Origin: UBA5066 sp046331465
Lineage (GTDB): Bacteria; Acidobacteriota; Thermoanaerobaculia; UBA5066
Direction of reading: 5' to 3'
NCBI GenBank assembly: GCA_046331465.1
Contig: JAXLQV010000003.1
Span: 558,001 to 622,000, forward strand
DNA: 64,000 bases
Made by a program: the position numbers and the translations under genes
The notes under the pieces: model-generated
Databases searched by the model: none
Told to the model about the DNA's origin: nothing
What the model saw: the letters and a program-made list of their open reading frames with translations, nothing else
In this document: in pieces, positions 24,901 through 32,677 of the stretch
Numbering within the stretch: position 1 is the stretch's first letter
Layout: every line of letters starts with the position of its first letter

Positions 24901-26470
24901 CGACACGCTCCCCGCGGGGACGACGTTCGTCTCGCTCCCGGCCGTCGTCGGCTGGTCGTGCACGACGCCCGCGGTCGGCGGAACGGGCACGGTCTCCTGC
25001 TCGAACCCGTCGTTCGCCGTCGGGAGCGCGGTCTTCACGCTCACCGTGGCCGTCGACCCGGCGGTCGCCGCCGGCACGCTCCTCTCGAACACCGCGACGG
25101 CGACCTCCACGACCGCCGACCCGAACGCGGCGAACAACTCCGGCACCGCCACGACGACCGTCGCGACGTCGGCAGACATCTCGGTCACGAAGGTCGACAC
25201 GCCCGACCCGGTCATCGCCGGCTCGAACGTGACCTACACCATCACCTACGCGAACGCCGGCCCGAGCGTCGCCGCGTTCGCCAATCTCGCCGACGCCCTC
25301 CCGGCCGGCACGACGTTCGTCTCGCTGGTTTCGCCGGGCGGCTGGTCGTGCACGACGCCGGCGGTCGGCGCCTCGGGCCCCGTCACCTGCTCCATCGCCA
25401 CCTTCGCGGCCGGGAACGCCCCCTTCACCCTCACCGTCGCCGTCGACGCCGCGGTCGCGGGCGGCACGGTCCTCTCGAACACGGCGACCGCTTCTTCCGG
25501 CACGATCGACCCGGTCCCCGCGAACAACTCCGCGACCGCCACGACGACCGTGAACGCCTCCTCCGGCGTCTCGATCGCCGTCGTCGCCTCGCCCGAGCCG
25601 GTCGCCCCCGGCGGCACGCTCACCTGGACGATCACGCTGACGAACGTCGGCCCGAGCCCTTCGAGCGTCACGTTCTCCGACCCGCTCCCCGCCGGGACGA
25701 CGTTCGCGTCCCTCGCGCCCGCCGCCGGCTGGAGCTGCACGACCCCCGCCGTCGGCGTGAACGGCACCGTCAGCTGCTCGAACGCCTCCTTCGCCGCCGG
25801 GGCCGCGACCTTCACTCTCGTCGGCACCGTCGCTCCGGCCGCGCCGCTCGGCGGGACGCTCGCGAACACCGCTTCGATCGGCTCCGCCACGAACGACACG
25901 GACCCGGGCGACAACACCTCGACGTCCACCTCGAACGTCCTCTCCCCGGCGCTCCTCTCGGCGACGAAGACGGCGTCCGGCAGGCTCACCCCCGACAGCA
26001 TCGTCACGTACACCATCGTTCTCCGGAACGCGGGCACGGCGGACCAGTTCGACAACGCCGGCAACGAGCTCGTCGACGTCCTGCCCGCCCCGCTCGTCCT
26101 CGTCTCCGCCGCCGCGACCTCCGGCACGGCCGTCGCGACGATCGGCACGAACACCGTGACGTGGAACGGGTCGATCCCGGCCGGCGGCTCGGTGACGGTC
26201 ACGGTCACCGCGACGATCCCGGCGACGGCCACCGCCGGCACGACGATCTCCAACCAGGCCACGGTCTCCTACGACGCCGACGGCAACGGGACGAACGAGG
26301 CGACCGCGGTCTCCGACAACCCGGCGACCGGGGCGGCCGGCGACCCGACGGCCTTCGTCCTCTCCGCCGAGGCCGTGGTCATCCCGACCCTCCAGGGTCT
26401 CGGCCTCGGCCTCCTCGCCGCGCTCGTCGCCCTCGGAGGCGTCCTCCTCCTCGGGCGGCGCCTCTCCTAG
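21935..26470 (+). CDS. Secreted ExeM/NucH-type nuclease with DUF11 repeats and IPTL-CTERM-like tail
   Basis: 1511 residues, with GAAGGGAG before the ATG. Order of parts: signal peptide (1-29); lamin-tail domain (about 30-165, beginning DVVISQVYGGGG); Calx-beta domain (about 225-333); OB-like segment (about 342-435); endonuclease/exonuclease/phosphatase domain (about 604-945) with SYNVERFFD, LCEVEN, NHLKAM, GDFNAFEF and SDHEPVV motifs; three DUF11 repeats (from about 950, 1080 and 1208) and a fourth related domain (about 1340-1460); C-terminal VIPTLQGLG, a hydrophobic helix and a GRRLS end like an IPTL-CTERM sorting tail. The likely activity is extracellular DNA hydrolysis, with surface retention or processing at the tail. 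Confidence 0.9.
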   Translation: MNRPARSVAFVSIVVLALAVLAAPPAAALSSDVVISQVYGGGGNSGATHRNDFIELFNRGTTTVSLAGWSVQYTSATGTGLFSANVTNLSGSLAPGQYYLVQEASGGAVGVVLPTADATGTINMSGTAGKVILANTTTGLACNGSSTACSAAQLAQIVDLVGFGTANFFEGTAAAPGLSNILADFRGSNGCAETDQNGADFAANTPNPRNTATALAPCSGGATTLSINEVTLAEGNTGTTTFTFTVSLSAPAGAGGVTFDIATADGTATQPSDYTQKSLTGQTIAAGSSTYTFDVLVNGDTTTEPNETFFVNVTNVTGATVADGQGLGTIQNDDVTLTKIHDIQGPGTSSPLVGNSVTTTGIVTGVRSAGFYIQEPDASVDADPSTSEGIYVYTSSAPPAAAAVGNLVQVTGTVSEYVPSADPYQPPLTELGSPTVVQLSTGNPLPAAIVLTATNPDPAGAYDQLERYEGMRVTVPSMTVVAPTQGTTNEANATATTNGIFFGVVTGVARPFREPGIQPPDPAPTGTIPPIPRFDGNPELIRVDSDVLTGTTAVNVATGAVIANVTGPLDYTYRHYTILPETTLLPTGGMTPTAVTAPVASEFTVGSYNVERFFDTTDDAGVSDVALTTTAFNNRLQKLSLGVRDYLKMPDVLGLCEVENLTTLQAIASKISADAVAASEPDPQYAAYLVEGNDIGGIDVGFLVKTAQVAASTPRVEVVSVTQELKNTLFVNPDSSTELLNDRPPLRLNAVIHHANGASFPVTVIVNHLKAMTGVDDSGPGTKGWATAGARDRAKRQKQAEDLANLVQARQLADPTERIILVGDFNAFEFNDGYVDMVNVVAGTPTPDDQTVVPGDGVDLVNPNFVNLITTAPAAERYSYSYDGSAQSIDQVLVNATVVSGTLARREEHARVNVDFSATDRGVYGASAATRLSDHEPVVSYYQVAAFQTADLAVTKTDTPDPVTAGTNLTYTVTVTNAGPDAAASASFSDTLPAGTTFVSLPAVVGWSCTTPAVGGTGTVSCSNPSFAVGSAVFTLTVAVDPAVAAGTLLSNTATATSTTADPNAANNSGTATTTVATSADISVTKVDTPDPVIAGSNVTYTITYANAGPSVAAFANLADALPAGTTFVSLVSPGGWSCTTPAVGASGPVTCSIATFAAGNAPFTLTVAVDAAVAGGTVLSNTATASSGTIDPVPANNSATATTTVNASSGVSIAVVASPEPVAPGGTLTWTITLTNVGPSPSSVTFSDPLPAGTTFASLAPAAGWSCTTPAVGVNGTVSCSNASFAAGAATFTLVGTVAPAAPLGGTLANTASIGSATNDTDPGDNTSTSTSNVLSPALLSATKTASGRLTPDSIVTYTIVLRNAGTADQFDNAGNELVDVLPAPLVLVSAAATSGTAVATIGTNTVTWNGSIPAGGSVTVTVTATIPATATAGTTISNQATVSYDADGNGTNEATAVSDNPATGAAGDPTAFVLSAEAVVIPTLQGLGLGLLAALVALGGVLLLGRRLS
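24783..25950 (+). repeat. DUF11 coding repeats in the nuclease gene
   Basis: Three units of about 390 bp, each encoding a SFSDTLPAGTTF...GWSCTTPAVG...SC...F..G.A.FTL.V.V type domain. The DNA is similar enough between units, for example acgcccgacccggtc at 24808 and 25199, to indicate recent duplication. Confidence 0.75.
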
Positions 26471-26496
26471 TCCTTCCCGGAAACGGTCCGGCCCGA

Positions 26497-26532
26497 GGGC
26501 CGGGAGCCGCGAGGCTCCCGGCCCTCTTCCTT
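26497..26532 (+). terminator. Terminator after the nuclease gene
   Basis: A perfect 12-bp stem (GGGCCGGGAGCC / GGCTCCCGGCCC) with a GCGA loop, followed by TCTTCCTTT. An almost identical hairpin ends the next gene. Confidence 0.85.
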
Positions 26533-26655
26533 TGCCCGGGCCTCGCGGCGACCGTCGGTCGCCCGGAGGACGCGCCCGGCTCAACCCGCCTGTCGAGGCC
26601 TATGATGGGCGGTCGGGAATCGCCGGAAAGAGCTCGTCGACACGAGGAGGCCTTC

Positions 26656-28065
26656 ATGCGTCGTCCTTGGTTCGTTCTCGGAGCCGTCCTGGTCCTCGCC
26701 GCCGTCCTGCCGGTCTCCGCGTCGACCACCTCCCCGGGAGCCGCGGACCGCCCCGCGGGCCTCGCCCAGGGGGCCTTCCAGGTCCAGGCGCTCGCCGGCG
26801 GATTCTGGCTTCCGGTCGCCGACCTCTGGTTCGGCGGGCGCTACACGGAGGAGTCCGTCGCGCTCCCCGCCGCGGCGCTCTCGGAGCCGCGCGTCCGCGT
26901 CCGCCTCGTCCAGAGGGGGGGAGGCGCGGCCCACGTCGACCGCGTCGCGCTCGGGGAGAGCGCCCCGCTCCGCCTCGACGGGGCGTCCGAGGCGGGGGCG
27001 CTCGGCCTTGCGCTCCGCGCCGACCACGACGTCCTCGACGCCTTCGGAAGGACGCTCGAGCTGACCTTCCCCACGGCCGGCGCCGGAGCCACGCTCCGGC
27101 TGAACGCCCGCGTGGAGGGTCCGGTCATCGCCGGCTCGCCCTTCGCGTTTCCGCCCGAGAACCAGTTCCGGCCGCTGGCCGCGACCTCGGCGTTCTACCG
27201 CTACCGGCCCGCTCCCGGCGGCCACGCCCCCGCGTGGCCCGAGGCGCTCGATGCCCGGGCCGCCCTCTTCGCCGTGCCCAGCGCTCCGACGACCGGCCAC
27301 CCCGAGGGGACGACGTGGGGCTGGGTCGCGAACGACTGCGACACGCTCTACGCCGCCGTCGACTTCACGCCCGACAACACGTGCGACGGCGACAAGGACT
27401 GGGCCGGCGTCCAGGTCGCGACCGCATCGGGGATCCGGGAGTTCCGCGTCTCGGAGCGCGAGACGCGCTGGGGCGCTCCCTCGTTCGGACCGACGCCGCG
27501 CGCGCCGTGGCGCCACAAGCTCTACCGCTTCGCGATCCCGTTCTCCGAGCTCGGCGCCCGCGACGCCACCGCCGCCGGCGAGCTGAAGCTCGCGTTCTCC
27601 GCCTACGGGACCGCGGCCGTCTCCTGGCTCACGCCGAGCAGCTGGGACTTCGGCTCGGTCACCGTAGGAACGGCCTCCCCCGCCGCGACGTTCACGATCC
27701 GGAACGGGACGGGGACGCGTGCTCCCTCCCTGCCGAGCATGACGCTCGGGAGCCCCTGGTTCACGCGCGGGAACCCGGCCGCGAGCGCGTTCCTCGTCGA
27801 CCCCGGGACGTGCGGGGACGGGGTCGTCCTCGCGCCCATGGAGAGCTGCAGCTTCCAGGTCACCTTCGGTCCCTCGTCGACGGGCCGCGCCGAGGACGTC
27901 CTGAGCTTCTACGCCTCGTTCGGCGGCGCGCCGCAGGTCGCCGCGCCGCTCCTCCTCGCCGGGAACGGGGTCGACGCGGCGATCCCGTCGCTCGGGAAGC
28001 TCGGCCTCGTCCTCCTCGGGCTCGTCCTCGCCGGCGCCGGCCTCTGGGCGCTGCGCCGCTCCTGA
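26656..28065 (+). CDS. Secreted protein with anchor-D-like domain and IPTL-CTERM-like tail
   Basis: 469 residues; the ATG at 26656 follows GAGGAGG. Signal peptide about 1-24. The middle has no family I can name. Residues about 325-440 (WDFGSVTVGTASPAATFTIRN...CSFQVTFGPSSTG) form a HYDIN/choice-of-anchor-D-type Ig domain. The last 30 residues (AIPSLGKLGLVLLGLVLAGAG ending in WALRRS) match the IPTL-CTERM layout: Ile-Pro-(T/S)-Leu, hydrophobic helix and basic end. The upstream neighbour has the same kind of tail and an almost identical terminator, which suggests a common sorting pathway. Function otherwise unknown. Confidence 0.8.
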   Translation: MRRPWFVLGAVLVLAAVLPVSASTTSPGAADRPAGLAQGAFQVQALAGGFWLPVADLWFGGRYTEESVALPAAALSEPRVRVRLVQRGGGAAHVDRVALGESAPLRLDGASEAGALGLALRADHDVLDAFGRTLELTFPTAGAGATLRLNARVEGPVIAGSPFAFPPENQFRPLAATSAFYRYRPAPGGHAPAWPEALDARAALFAVPSAPTTGHPEGTTWGWVANDCDTLYAAVDFTPDNTCDGDKDWAGVQVATASGIREFRVSERETRWGAPSFGPTPRAPWRHKLYRFAIPFSELGARDATAAGELKLAFSAYGTAAVSWLTPSSWDFGSVTVGTASPAATFTIRNGTGTRAPSLPSMTLGSPWFTRGNPAASAFLVDPGTCGDGVVLAPMESCSFQVTFGPSSTGRAEDVLSFYASFGGAPQVAAPLLLAGNGVDAAIPSLGKLGLVLLGLVLAGAGLWALRRS

Positions 28066-28085
28066 GGCGGGAATCGACGGCTCGA

Positions 28086-28122
28086 GGGCCGGGAGCCGCG
28101 AGGCTCCCGACCCTCCCCGTTT
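28086..28122 (+). terminator. Terminator after the second IPTL-CTERM-like gene
   Basis: The stem GGGCCGGGAGCC / GGCTCCCGACCC has one mismatch and a GCGA loop, followed by TCCCCGTTTC. It is a near copy of the hairpin at 26497 and lies between convergent genes. Confidence 0.8.
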
Positions 28123-28135
28123 CAGGCGGCTTCCG

Positions 28136-29983
28136 TCAGAACGCCACGTCGAGGCCCGCGACGAACCGGACGCCGGGCGACGGGTAGCCCGCGACCTCGG
28201 AGTAGTCGCGGTCGAGGAGGTTCGTGACGCGGGCGAACGGGGCGAGGTGACCGAAGAAGCGCGGCCCCGTCGCCGCGAGGTCGACCCGGAAGTACGCGGG
28301 GCTCGTGACGCGGAGGTACGTCGTCGCGTCGACGTCGTCCCGCTCGCCGACGTACAGCCCCGTCACCTCGGCGCTCGCGCCGCGCCCGAGGTCGCCCGCG
28401 AGCGTGACCGAGGCGCGGTGCGCGGGCCGCCGGAGGAGCGGGAGGCCGGTGTCGAGGTCCTCGGTGTCGAGCCAGGTGTACGCCGCGCGGAGCTGGAGCG
28501 CGGGGCCGAGCGCGGCGCGTGCGGAGGCCTCGAGGCCCGTCATCCGCGCGCGGCCGACGTTCACGTTCCTCTGGTACGCGAAGTCGTACCGGATGAGGTC
28601 CTTCACGTCGTTGCGGAAGAGGCTCGCCTCGACCGCGACGCCCGGGGCGACCGTCCACTCCGCCCCGGCCTCGTACGAGGCCGCCTCCTCGGGCTTCAGG
28701 TCGGGGTTCCCCGAGAAGGGGTAGTAGAGCTCGCCGGTCGACGGCGCGCGGAAGGCGGTGCCGGCGCCCGCGCGGAGGCGGATCGCGGAGGAGACGGTCC
28801 AGGTGAGGGCGAGGCGGGGGTTCGTCGAGGCGCCGAACGCGGAGTTCTCGTCGCGCCGGACGCCGGCGGTGATCGCGACCCGGTCCTGCGCGAGGGAGAG
28901 GCGGTCCTCGGCGAAGACCGACCAGGTGTCCGTCGTCAGGCCGTCGAGCTGCACTCCGTACGAGTCCTCGTTGTCGACCTGCGTCCGCTCGTAGTCGGCG
29001 CCGACGGAGAGCCGGTTCGCCCCGGCGGTGTGCGAGACGACGAGGCGTCCGCCCGCGCGGCGGGCGCGCGTCTCCGAGAACGTGAAGCCGTACGGGTCGT
29101 CGGGGTCGGCGTAGGTCGGCGAGTCGGCGGCGTACGTGCCGGCCGCCTCGAGCGTCGTCCCCGCGCCGAGGGCGAGGGAGACCGGGACCGAGACGAGCGT
29201 CGTGTCCGCGGTCGTGAACCGGTTCGGCGTCGCGGTCGCGCCCGAGAAGGGGATTCCCGTGCGCGAGGTGTCGCGCCGGACCGTGACGCCCGTCTTCACG
29301 CCGGGGGCGACCTCGGCGTCGAGGGCCGCGGAGAGGTCGGTCCCCTCGAACGTCTCGTTCGGGAGGTCGCCTTCCGTCGTCGTGCGGCGGAAGCCGGCGG
29401 TCACGCCGACGGCGCCCTCGCGGAAGGCGGCGTTCACGCCCCCCTCGCGCGATGCGGCGTTGCCGAGGCCGAGGTGGGCGCTCCCCGAGAGGCCGCCCGC
29501 CTCGGCCCGGCGGGTGACGACCTGGACGACGCCGCCGATCGCCTCCGACCCGTAGAGGGCCGAGAACGGACCGCGGACGACCTCGATCCGATCGACGTTC
29601 GCGGTGCCGAGGGAGGAGAGGTCGACGCCGCCGAAGTAGGGGCTGTTCATCTTCACGCCGTCGACGAGGACGAGCGCCGAGTTCGAGTTCGTCCCGCGGA
29701 GGAAGAGCGACGTGACGCCGCCCGTGCCGCCGCTCTGCGCGACGTCGACGCCCGGGACGGAACGGAGGAGGTCGGCCACGGTCGCGGCGCGGGAGCGCTC
29801 GATGGCGGCGCGGTCGACGACGGTCACCGCGACGCCGAGGGAGGAGGCGTCCTCGGGGACCGCCTCGGCGGTGACGACGACGTCGGCCGCGACGGGGACC
29901 GGCCCCTGCGCCGGCGTTGCGGGCTGGGCCGCGGCGGGCAGGCAGAGAACGAGCGGGAGGAGGAGGGAACGGACGAGACGCAT
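28136..29983 (-). CDS. btuB: TonB-dependent outer membrane receptor, BtuB-like
   Basis: 615 residues, the normal BtuB length. Signal peptide 1-19, TonB box DVVVTAE at 34-40, plug domain (about 50-155, with RGTNSNSALVLVDGVKMN and IEVVRGPFSALYGSEAIGGVV), then a 22-strand-type barrel ending in a terminal Phe (VAF). The start ATG at 29983 follows GGAGGT. A cobalamin riboswitch lies in the leader, which identifies the substrate as cobalamin or a related corrinoid. No btuCDF genes follow on this strand. Confidence 0.93.
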   Translation of the reverse strand: MRLVRSLLLPLVLCLPAAAQPATPAQGPVPVAADVVVTAEAVPEDASSLGVAVTVVDRAAIERSRAATVADLLRSVPGVDVAQSGGTGGVTSLFLRGTNSNSALVLVDGVKMNSPYFGGVDLSSLGTANVDRIEVVRGPFSALYGSEAIGGVVQVVTRRAEAGGLSGSAHLGLGNAASREGGVNAAFREGAVGVTAGFRRTTTEGDLPNETFEGTDLSAALDAEVAPGVKTGVTVRRDTSRTGIPFSGATATPNRFTTADTTLVSVPVSLALGAGTTLEAAGTYAADSPTYADPDDPYGFTFSETRARRAGGRLVVSHTAGANRLSVGADYERTQVDNEDSYGVQLDGLTTDTWSVFAEDRLSLAQDRVAITAGVRRDENSAFGASTNPRLALTWTVSSAIRLRAGAGTAFRAPSTGELYYPFSGNPDLKPEEAASYEAGAEWTVAPGVAVEASLFRNDVKDLIRYDFAYQRNVNVGRARMTGLEASARAALGPALQLRAAYTWLDTEDLDTGLPLLRRPAHRASVTLAGDLGRGASAEVTGLYVGERDDVDATTYLRVTSPAYFRVDLAATGPRFFGHLAPFARVTNLLDRDYSEVAGYPSPGVRFVAGLDVAF

Positions 29984-30102
29984 GGAGACCTCCGGTCTGC
30001 TGCACCCCGCCGTCCCATCGAGAGGGGGCGGGAGGCGCGCGCGGAGGCGTCTCCCGCGTCCTCTCGAGCCCCGGAGACGGCGCGGCGGGTTGCGATGGGC
30101 CC

Positions 30103-30256
30103 TGGGCAGGTCTCCTGGCTCCCGGATCGTCCGCGCAAGGACCCCTTCCCGGAGACGTGACCCGCGTTCGCGAATCGCCCGCCGCCAGTGGGATTCCGTC
30201 CTTCGCGTCCCCGGTCACAGTGGCGGGGGCCGCGCGGGATTCACACCCGCTTCCCT
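30103..30256 (-). promoter_or_regulatory. Cobalamin (AdoCbl) riboswitch upstream of btuB
   Basis: Reading the minus strand: GAAGCGGGTGTGAATCCCGC, then a GCCACTGTGACC segment, a distal part with CCACTGGCGGC, a GGGAAGG-type segment and finally GAGCCAGGAGACCTGCC. These are the ordered conserved blocks of the B12 riboswitch, including the GGTGTGAATC and GCCAGGAGACC boxes. A TATCCT hexamer (30318-30313) is a candidate -10 box about 60 bp upstream. It is expected to shut off the receptor gene when cobalamin is plentiful. Confidence 0.93.
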
Positions 30257-30354
30257 CTTTCGCCCCCCGGAGGTCGGGGGACCCGAGGTCCGTGGAAAAG
30301 ATCCGAGCGGGGAGGATAGCACCGGGCCGCGGGGCGCCGGCGGGAGGCGCGCCG

Positions 30355-31119
30355 TCAGCGCGCGCGCGGCGGGCTCTGCGTCGTGCCGGCGAGGAGCTGC
30401 TTCGTCGCGGCGTGCGTCGGGTTCGCGAGGACCTCGCGCGCCGGCCCCTCCTCGACGACGCACCCCTCGGCCATGACGACGAGCCGCGTCGCGAAGTCGC
30501 GGACGAAGTCGTCGTCGTGCGACGTGACGACGAGCGTCCGCCCCTCGCCCGCGAGCCTCACGAGGGTCTCGCCGAGGTCGACCCGGCGCGCCGGGTCGAG
30601 CGAGGCGGTCGGCTCGTCCATCAGGAGGAGCGGCGGGTCGACGGCGAGGGCGCGGGCGATCGCGACGCGCTGCGCCTCGCCCCCGGAGAGCTGGCGCGGG
30701 AAGGCGTGCGTCCGGTGCGAGACGCCGAGGGACTCGAGGAGCGCGCCCGCCTTCTCCTCCGCCTCCCGCCTCGGAGTGCCGTGGACGTGGATCGGCGCCA
30801 GCGTGACGTTCCGGAGCGCGTCGAGGTGCTCGAAGAGGCCGTGCTGCTGGAAGACGAGGGCGACCTTGCGGCGGAGCGGCGCGAGGCGGTGCTCGCCGGG
30901 CGTCGGGCCGGGCCCGAGGCGGAAGCCGTCGACGTCGATCGACCCCGCGTCGAACGCCTCGAGCGCCGTGACGCTCCGGAGGACGGTCGTCTTGCCGCCG
31001 CCCGAGAGCCCCATGAGCGCGACGATCTCGCCGCGGGAGGCGGCGAGGTCGACGCCCCGGAGGACCTCGCGGCTGCCCCGCGAGAGCCGGAGGCCCGAGA
31101 CGGCGAGGACGGCGCTCAC
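30355..31119 (-). CDS. Amino-acid-type ABC transporter ATPase
   Basis: 254 residues, GTG start at 31119 overlapping the stop of the permease gene (GTGA). Walker A GLSGGGKT (37-44), Q-loop QQH near 91, signature LSGGE (144-148), Walker B LLLMDEP (164-170) and H-loop His201. The sequence is of the GlnQ/HisP polar amino acid class. It completes the ABC unit with the fused binding protein-permease upstream. The promoter region of the btuB riboswitch begins only about 35 bp beyond its stop. Confidence 0.93.
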   Translation of the reverse strand: MSAVLAVSGLRLSRGSREVLRGVDLAASRGEIVALMGLSGGGKTTVLRSVTALEAFDAGSIDVDGFRLGPGPTPGEHRLAPLRRKVALVFQQHGLFEHLDALRNVTLAPIHVHGTPRREAEEKAGALLESLGVSHRTHAFPRQLSGGEAQRVAIARALAVDPPLLLMDEPTASLDPARRVDLGETLVRLAGEGRTLVVTSHDDDFVRDFATRLVVMAEGCVVEEGPAREVLANPTHAATKQLLAGTTQSPPRAR

Positions 31120-32648
31120 GCCGGCCCCTTCCAGCGCTCCTCGAGGCGGCGGGCCACGCGCGAGAGGGGGAGCGACATCGCGAGGTAGATCGCCCCGCAG
31201 AGGAGGCCCGGGACGAGCCAGCTCCCGACGTTCACCGCGAAGATCGAGGTCTGCTTCGTCAGCTCGACGACGGTGATGACCGAGACGAGCGAGGAGTCCT
31301 TCAGGAGGGCGACGAAGTCGTTCGTCATCGGCGGCAGCGCGAGCCGGAACGCGAGCGGCCCGCGGACGAGACGGAGGACCTGAAGCTCGGTGAAGCCGAG
31401 CGTCCGCGCCGCCTCGAGCTGCGTCTTCCCCACCGCCTCGAGCGCGCCGCGGTAGATCTCGCTCTCGTAGGCCGCGTAGTTGAGCCCGAGGCCGAGGAGC
31501 GCCGCGAGGAAGGCGGGGAGGCGGACGAAGCCGGAGAGACCGTAGTAGAGGACGAAGAGCTGGAGGAGGACCGGCGTCCCCCGCGTCACCTCGACGTAGG
31601 CCGCGAGGAAGAACCGGAGCGGCCGCGGGCCGTAGATGCGGCCCGTGGCGACGAGCGACCCGACGGAGACCGCGAGCGCCATCGAGAGGCACGACAGCGC
31701 GATCGTGACAAGGGCGGCGCGGAAGAGCGCCGGGAGGTAGGCCTTCACGGCCGCCGCCGTCCGCGTCCGCCCCTCGGCTTCTCCCGTGGCGGACGGGGCC
31801 GGGGCCGTCCGCTCCGGCGGGCGCACGGCGTGCTCGGCGAGGACGCGCGCGCGGTGCGCCCGCTGCGCCTCGTCCTCGAGGCCCCAGGCCGTGTAGATCC
31901 GCGCGAGGGTGCCGTCGCGCATCATCTCGAGGAGGTGCCGGTCGACCTCGTCGCGCCCCGCCGCGTTCCCCTTCGCGAGGACGCCGACGTACCAGCCGGT
32001 CGCGACGGTCCCCGGGACGATCGCGATCCCCCCCGTCCTCCGGAGCGCCCGAAGCGCGAGGACGTGGTCGAGGAGGACGGCGTCGAGCCGCCCCTTCGCG
32101 AGGTCCTCGTAGGGGTGAACGTCGTCGTCGTAGGAGACGGCCACGACGCCGTGCTCCCTCTCCGCGGCGAGGAGGATCTCGTAGGCGATCGTCCCGCCGA
32201 GCGTCCCGACGCGCCGGCCCCGGAGCGAGGCGAGCGACGGGAAGCGCCCCTCCTCCCCCGCGCGCGTCGCGAGGACCTCGCGGAACTCGAAGTAGGGGAT
32301 CGTCGCCGAGAGCGCGGCCCGGCGTCCCGGCGTGTCCTCGACGCCCGAGAGGCCGATCTCGAAGTCGCCGCGGGCGACGCTCTGGTCGATCGAGGAGTAG
32401 GCGACCTGGACGAAGCGCGCCACGCGCCCCGACCGGCGCGCGAGCTCGGCCGCGATCTCGACGTCGAAGCCGCGCAGCTTCGTCGGGTCGTTCGGGTCGG
32501 CCTCGACGAACGGTGCTCCCCCTTCGGCGTCGCCGCCCCAGCGGAGCTCGGGGGGCGCGGCCGCGAGGGAGCCGTGAAGGGCCGCGGCGAGGACGGGCCC
32601 CGCGAGGAAGCGGACGGCGCGCCGGCGGAAGACGGGACCTCTGTCGAT
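31116..32648 (-). CDS. Fused amino-acid binding protein and ABC permease
   Basis: About 510 residues. Signal-like N-terminus (about 1-32); SBP_bac_3 domain (about 35-255: GFDVEIAAELARRSGR, YSSIDQSVARGDFEIGLSGV, GTLGGTIAYEIL); linker; permease domain (about 285-500: EVTRGTPVLLQLFVLYYGL, ESEIYRGALEAVGKTQLEAA, which is the EAA loop). Fusions of this type occur in glutamine/histidine-class importers. The start is uncertain: no ATG, GTG or TTG lies in frame between the psd stop and the signal peptide. ATC at 32648 sits 7 bp after TACCCT, the same layout as the leaderless genes here, and is my best guess. Confidence 0.85.
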   Translation of the reverse strand: MDRGPVFRRRAVRFLAGPVLAAALHGSLAAAPPELRWGGDAEGGAPFVEADPNDPTKLRGFDVEIAAELARRSGRVARFVQVAYSSIDQSVARGDFEIGLSGVEDTPGRRAALSATIPYFEFREVLATRAGEEGRFPSLASLRGRRVGTLGGTIAYEILLAAEREHGVVAVSYDDDVHPYEDLAKGRLDAVLLDHVLALRALRRTGGIAIVPGTVATGWYVGVLAKGNAAGRDEVDRHLLEMMRDGTLARIYTAWGLEDEAQRAHRARVLAEHAVRPPERTAPAPSATGEAEGRTRTAAAVKAYLPALFRAALVTIALSCLSMALAVSVGSLVATGRIYGPRPLRFFLAAYVEVTRGTPVLLQLFVLYYGLSGFVRLPAFLAALLGLGLNYAAYESEIYRGALEAVGKTQLEAARTLGFTELQVLRLVRGPLAFRLALPPMTNDFVALLKDSSLVSVITVVELTKQTSIFAVNVGSWLVPGLLCGAIYLAMSLPLSRVARRLEERWKGPA

Positions 32649-32677
32649 GGCGGGGAGGGTAGCAGCTGCCGGACCCG

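Noticed and set aside
24783..25950. Repeats in the nuclease gene as a CRISPR or mobile repeat array
   Set aside because: Units are about 390 bp, in frame, and encode DUF11 domains.
26532..28187. Other-frame open reading frames over the secreted protein and btuB regions
   Set aside because: In this GC-rich DNA nearly every gene has long Arg-, Pro- or Ala-rich frames opposite or out of phase; none has a plausible start signal or fold.
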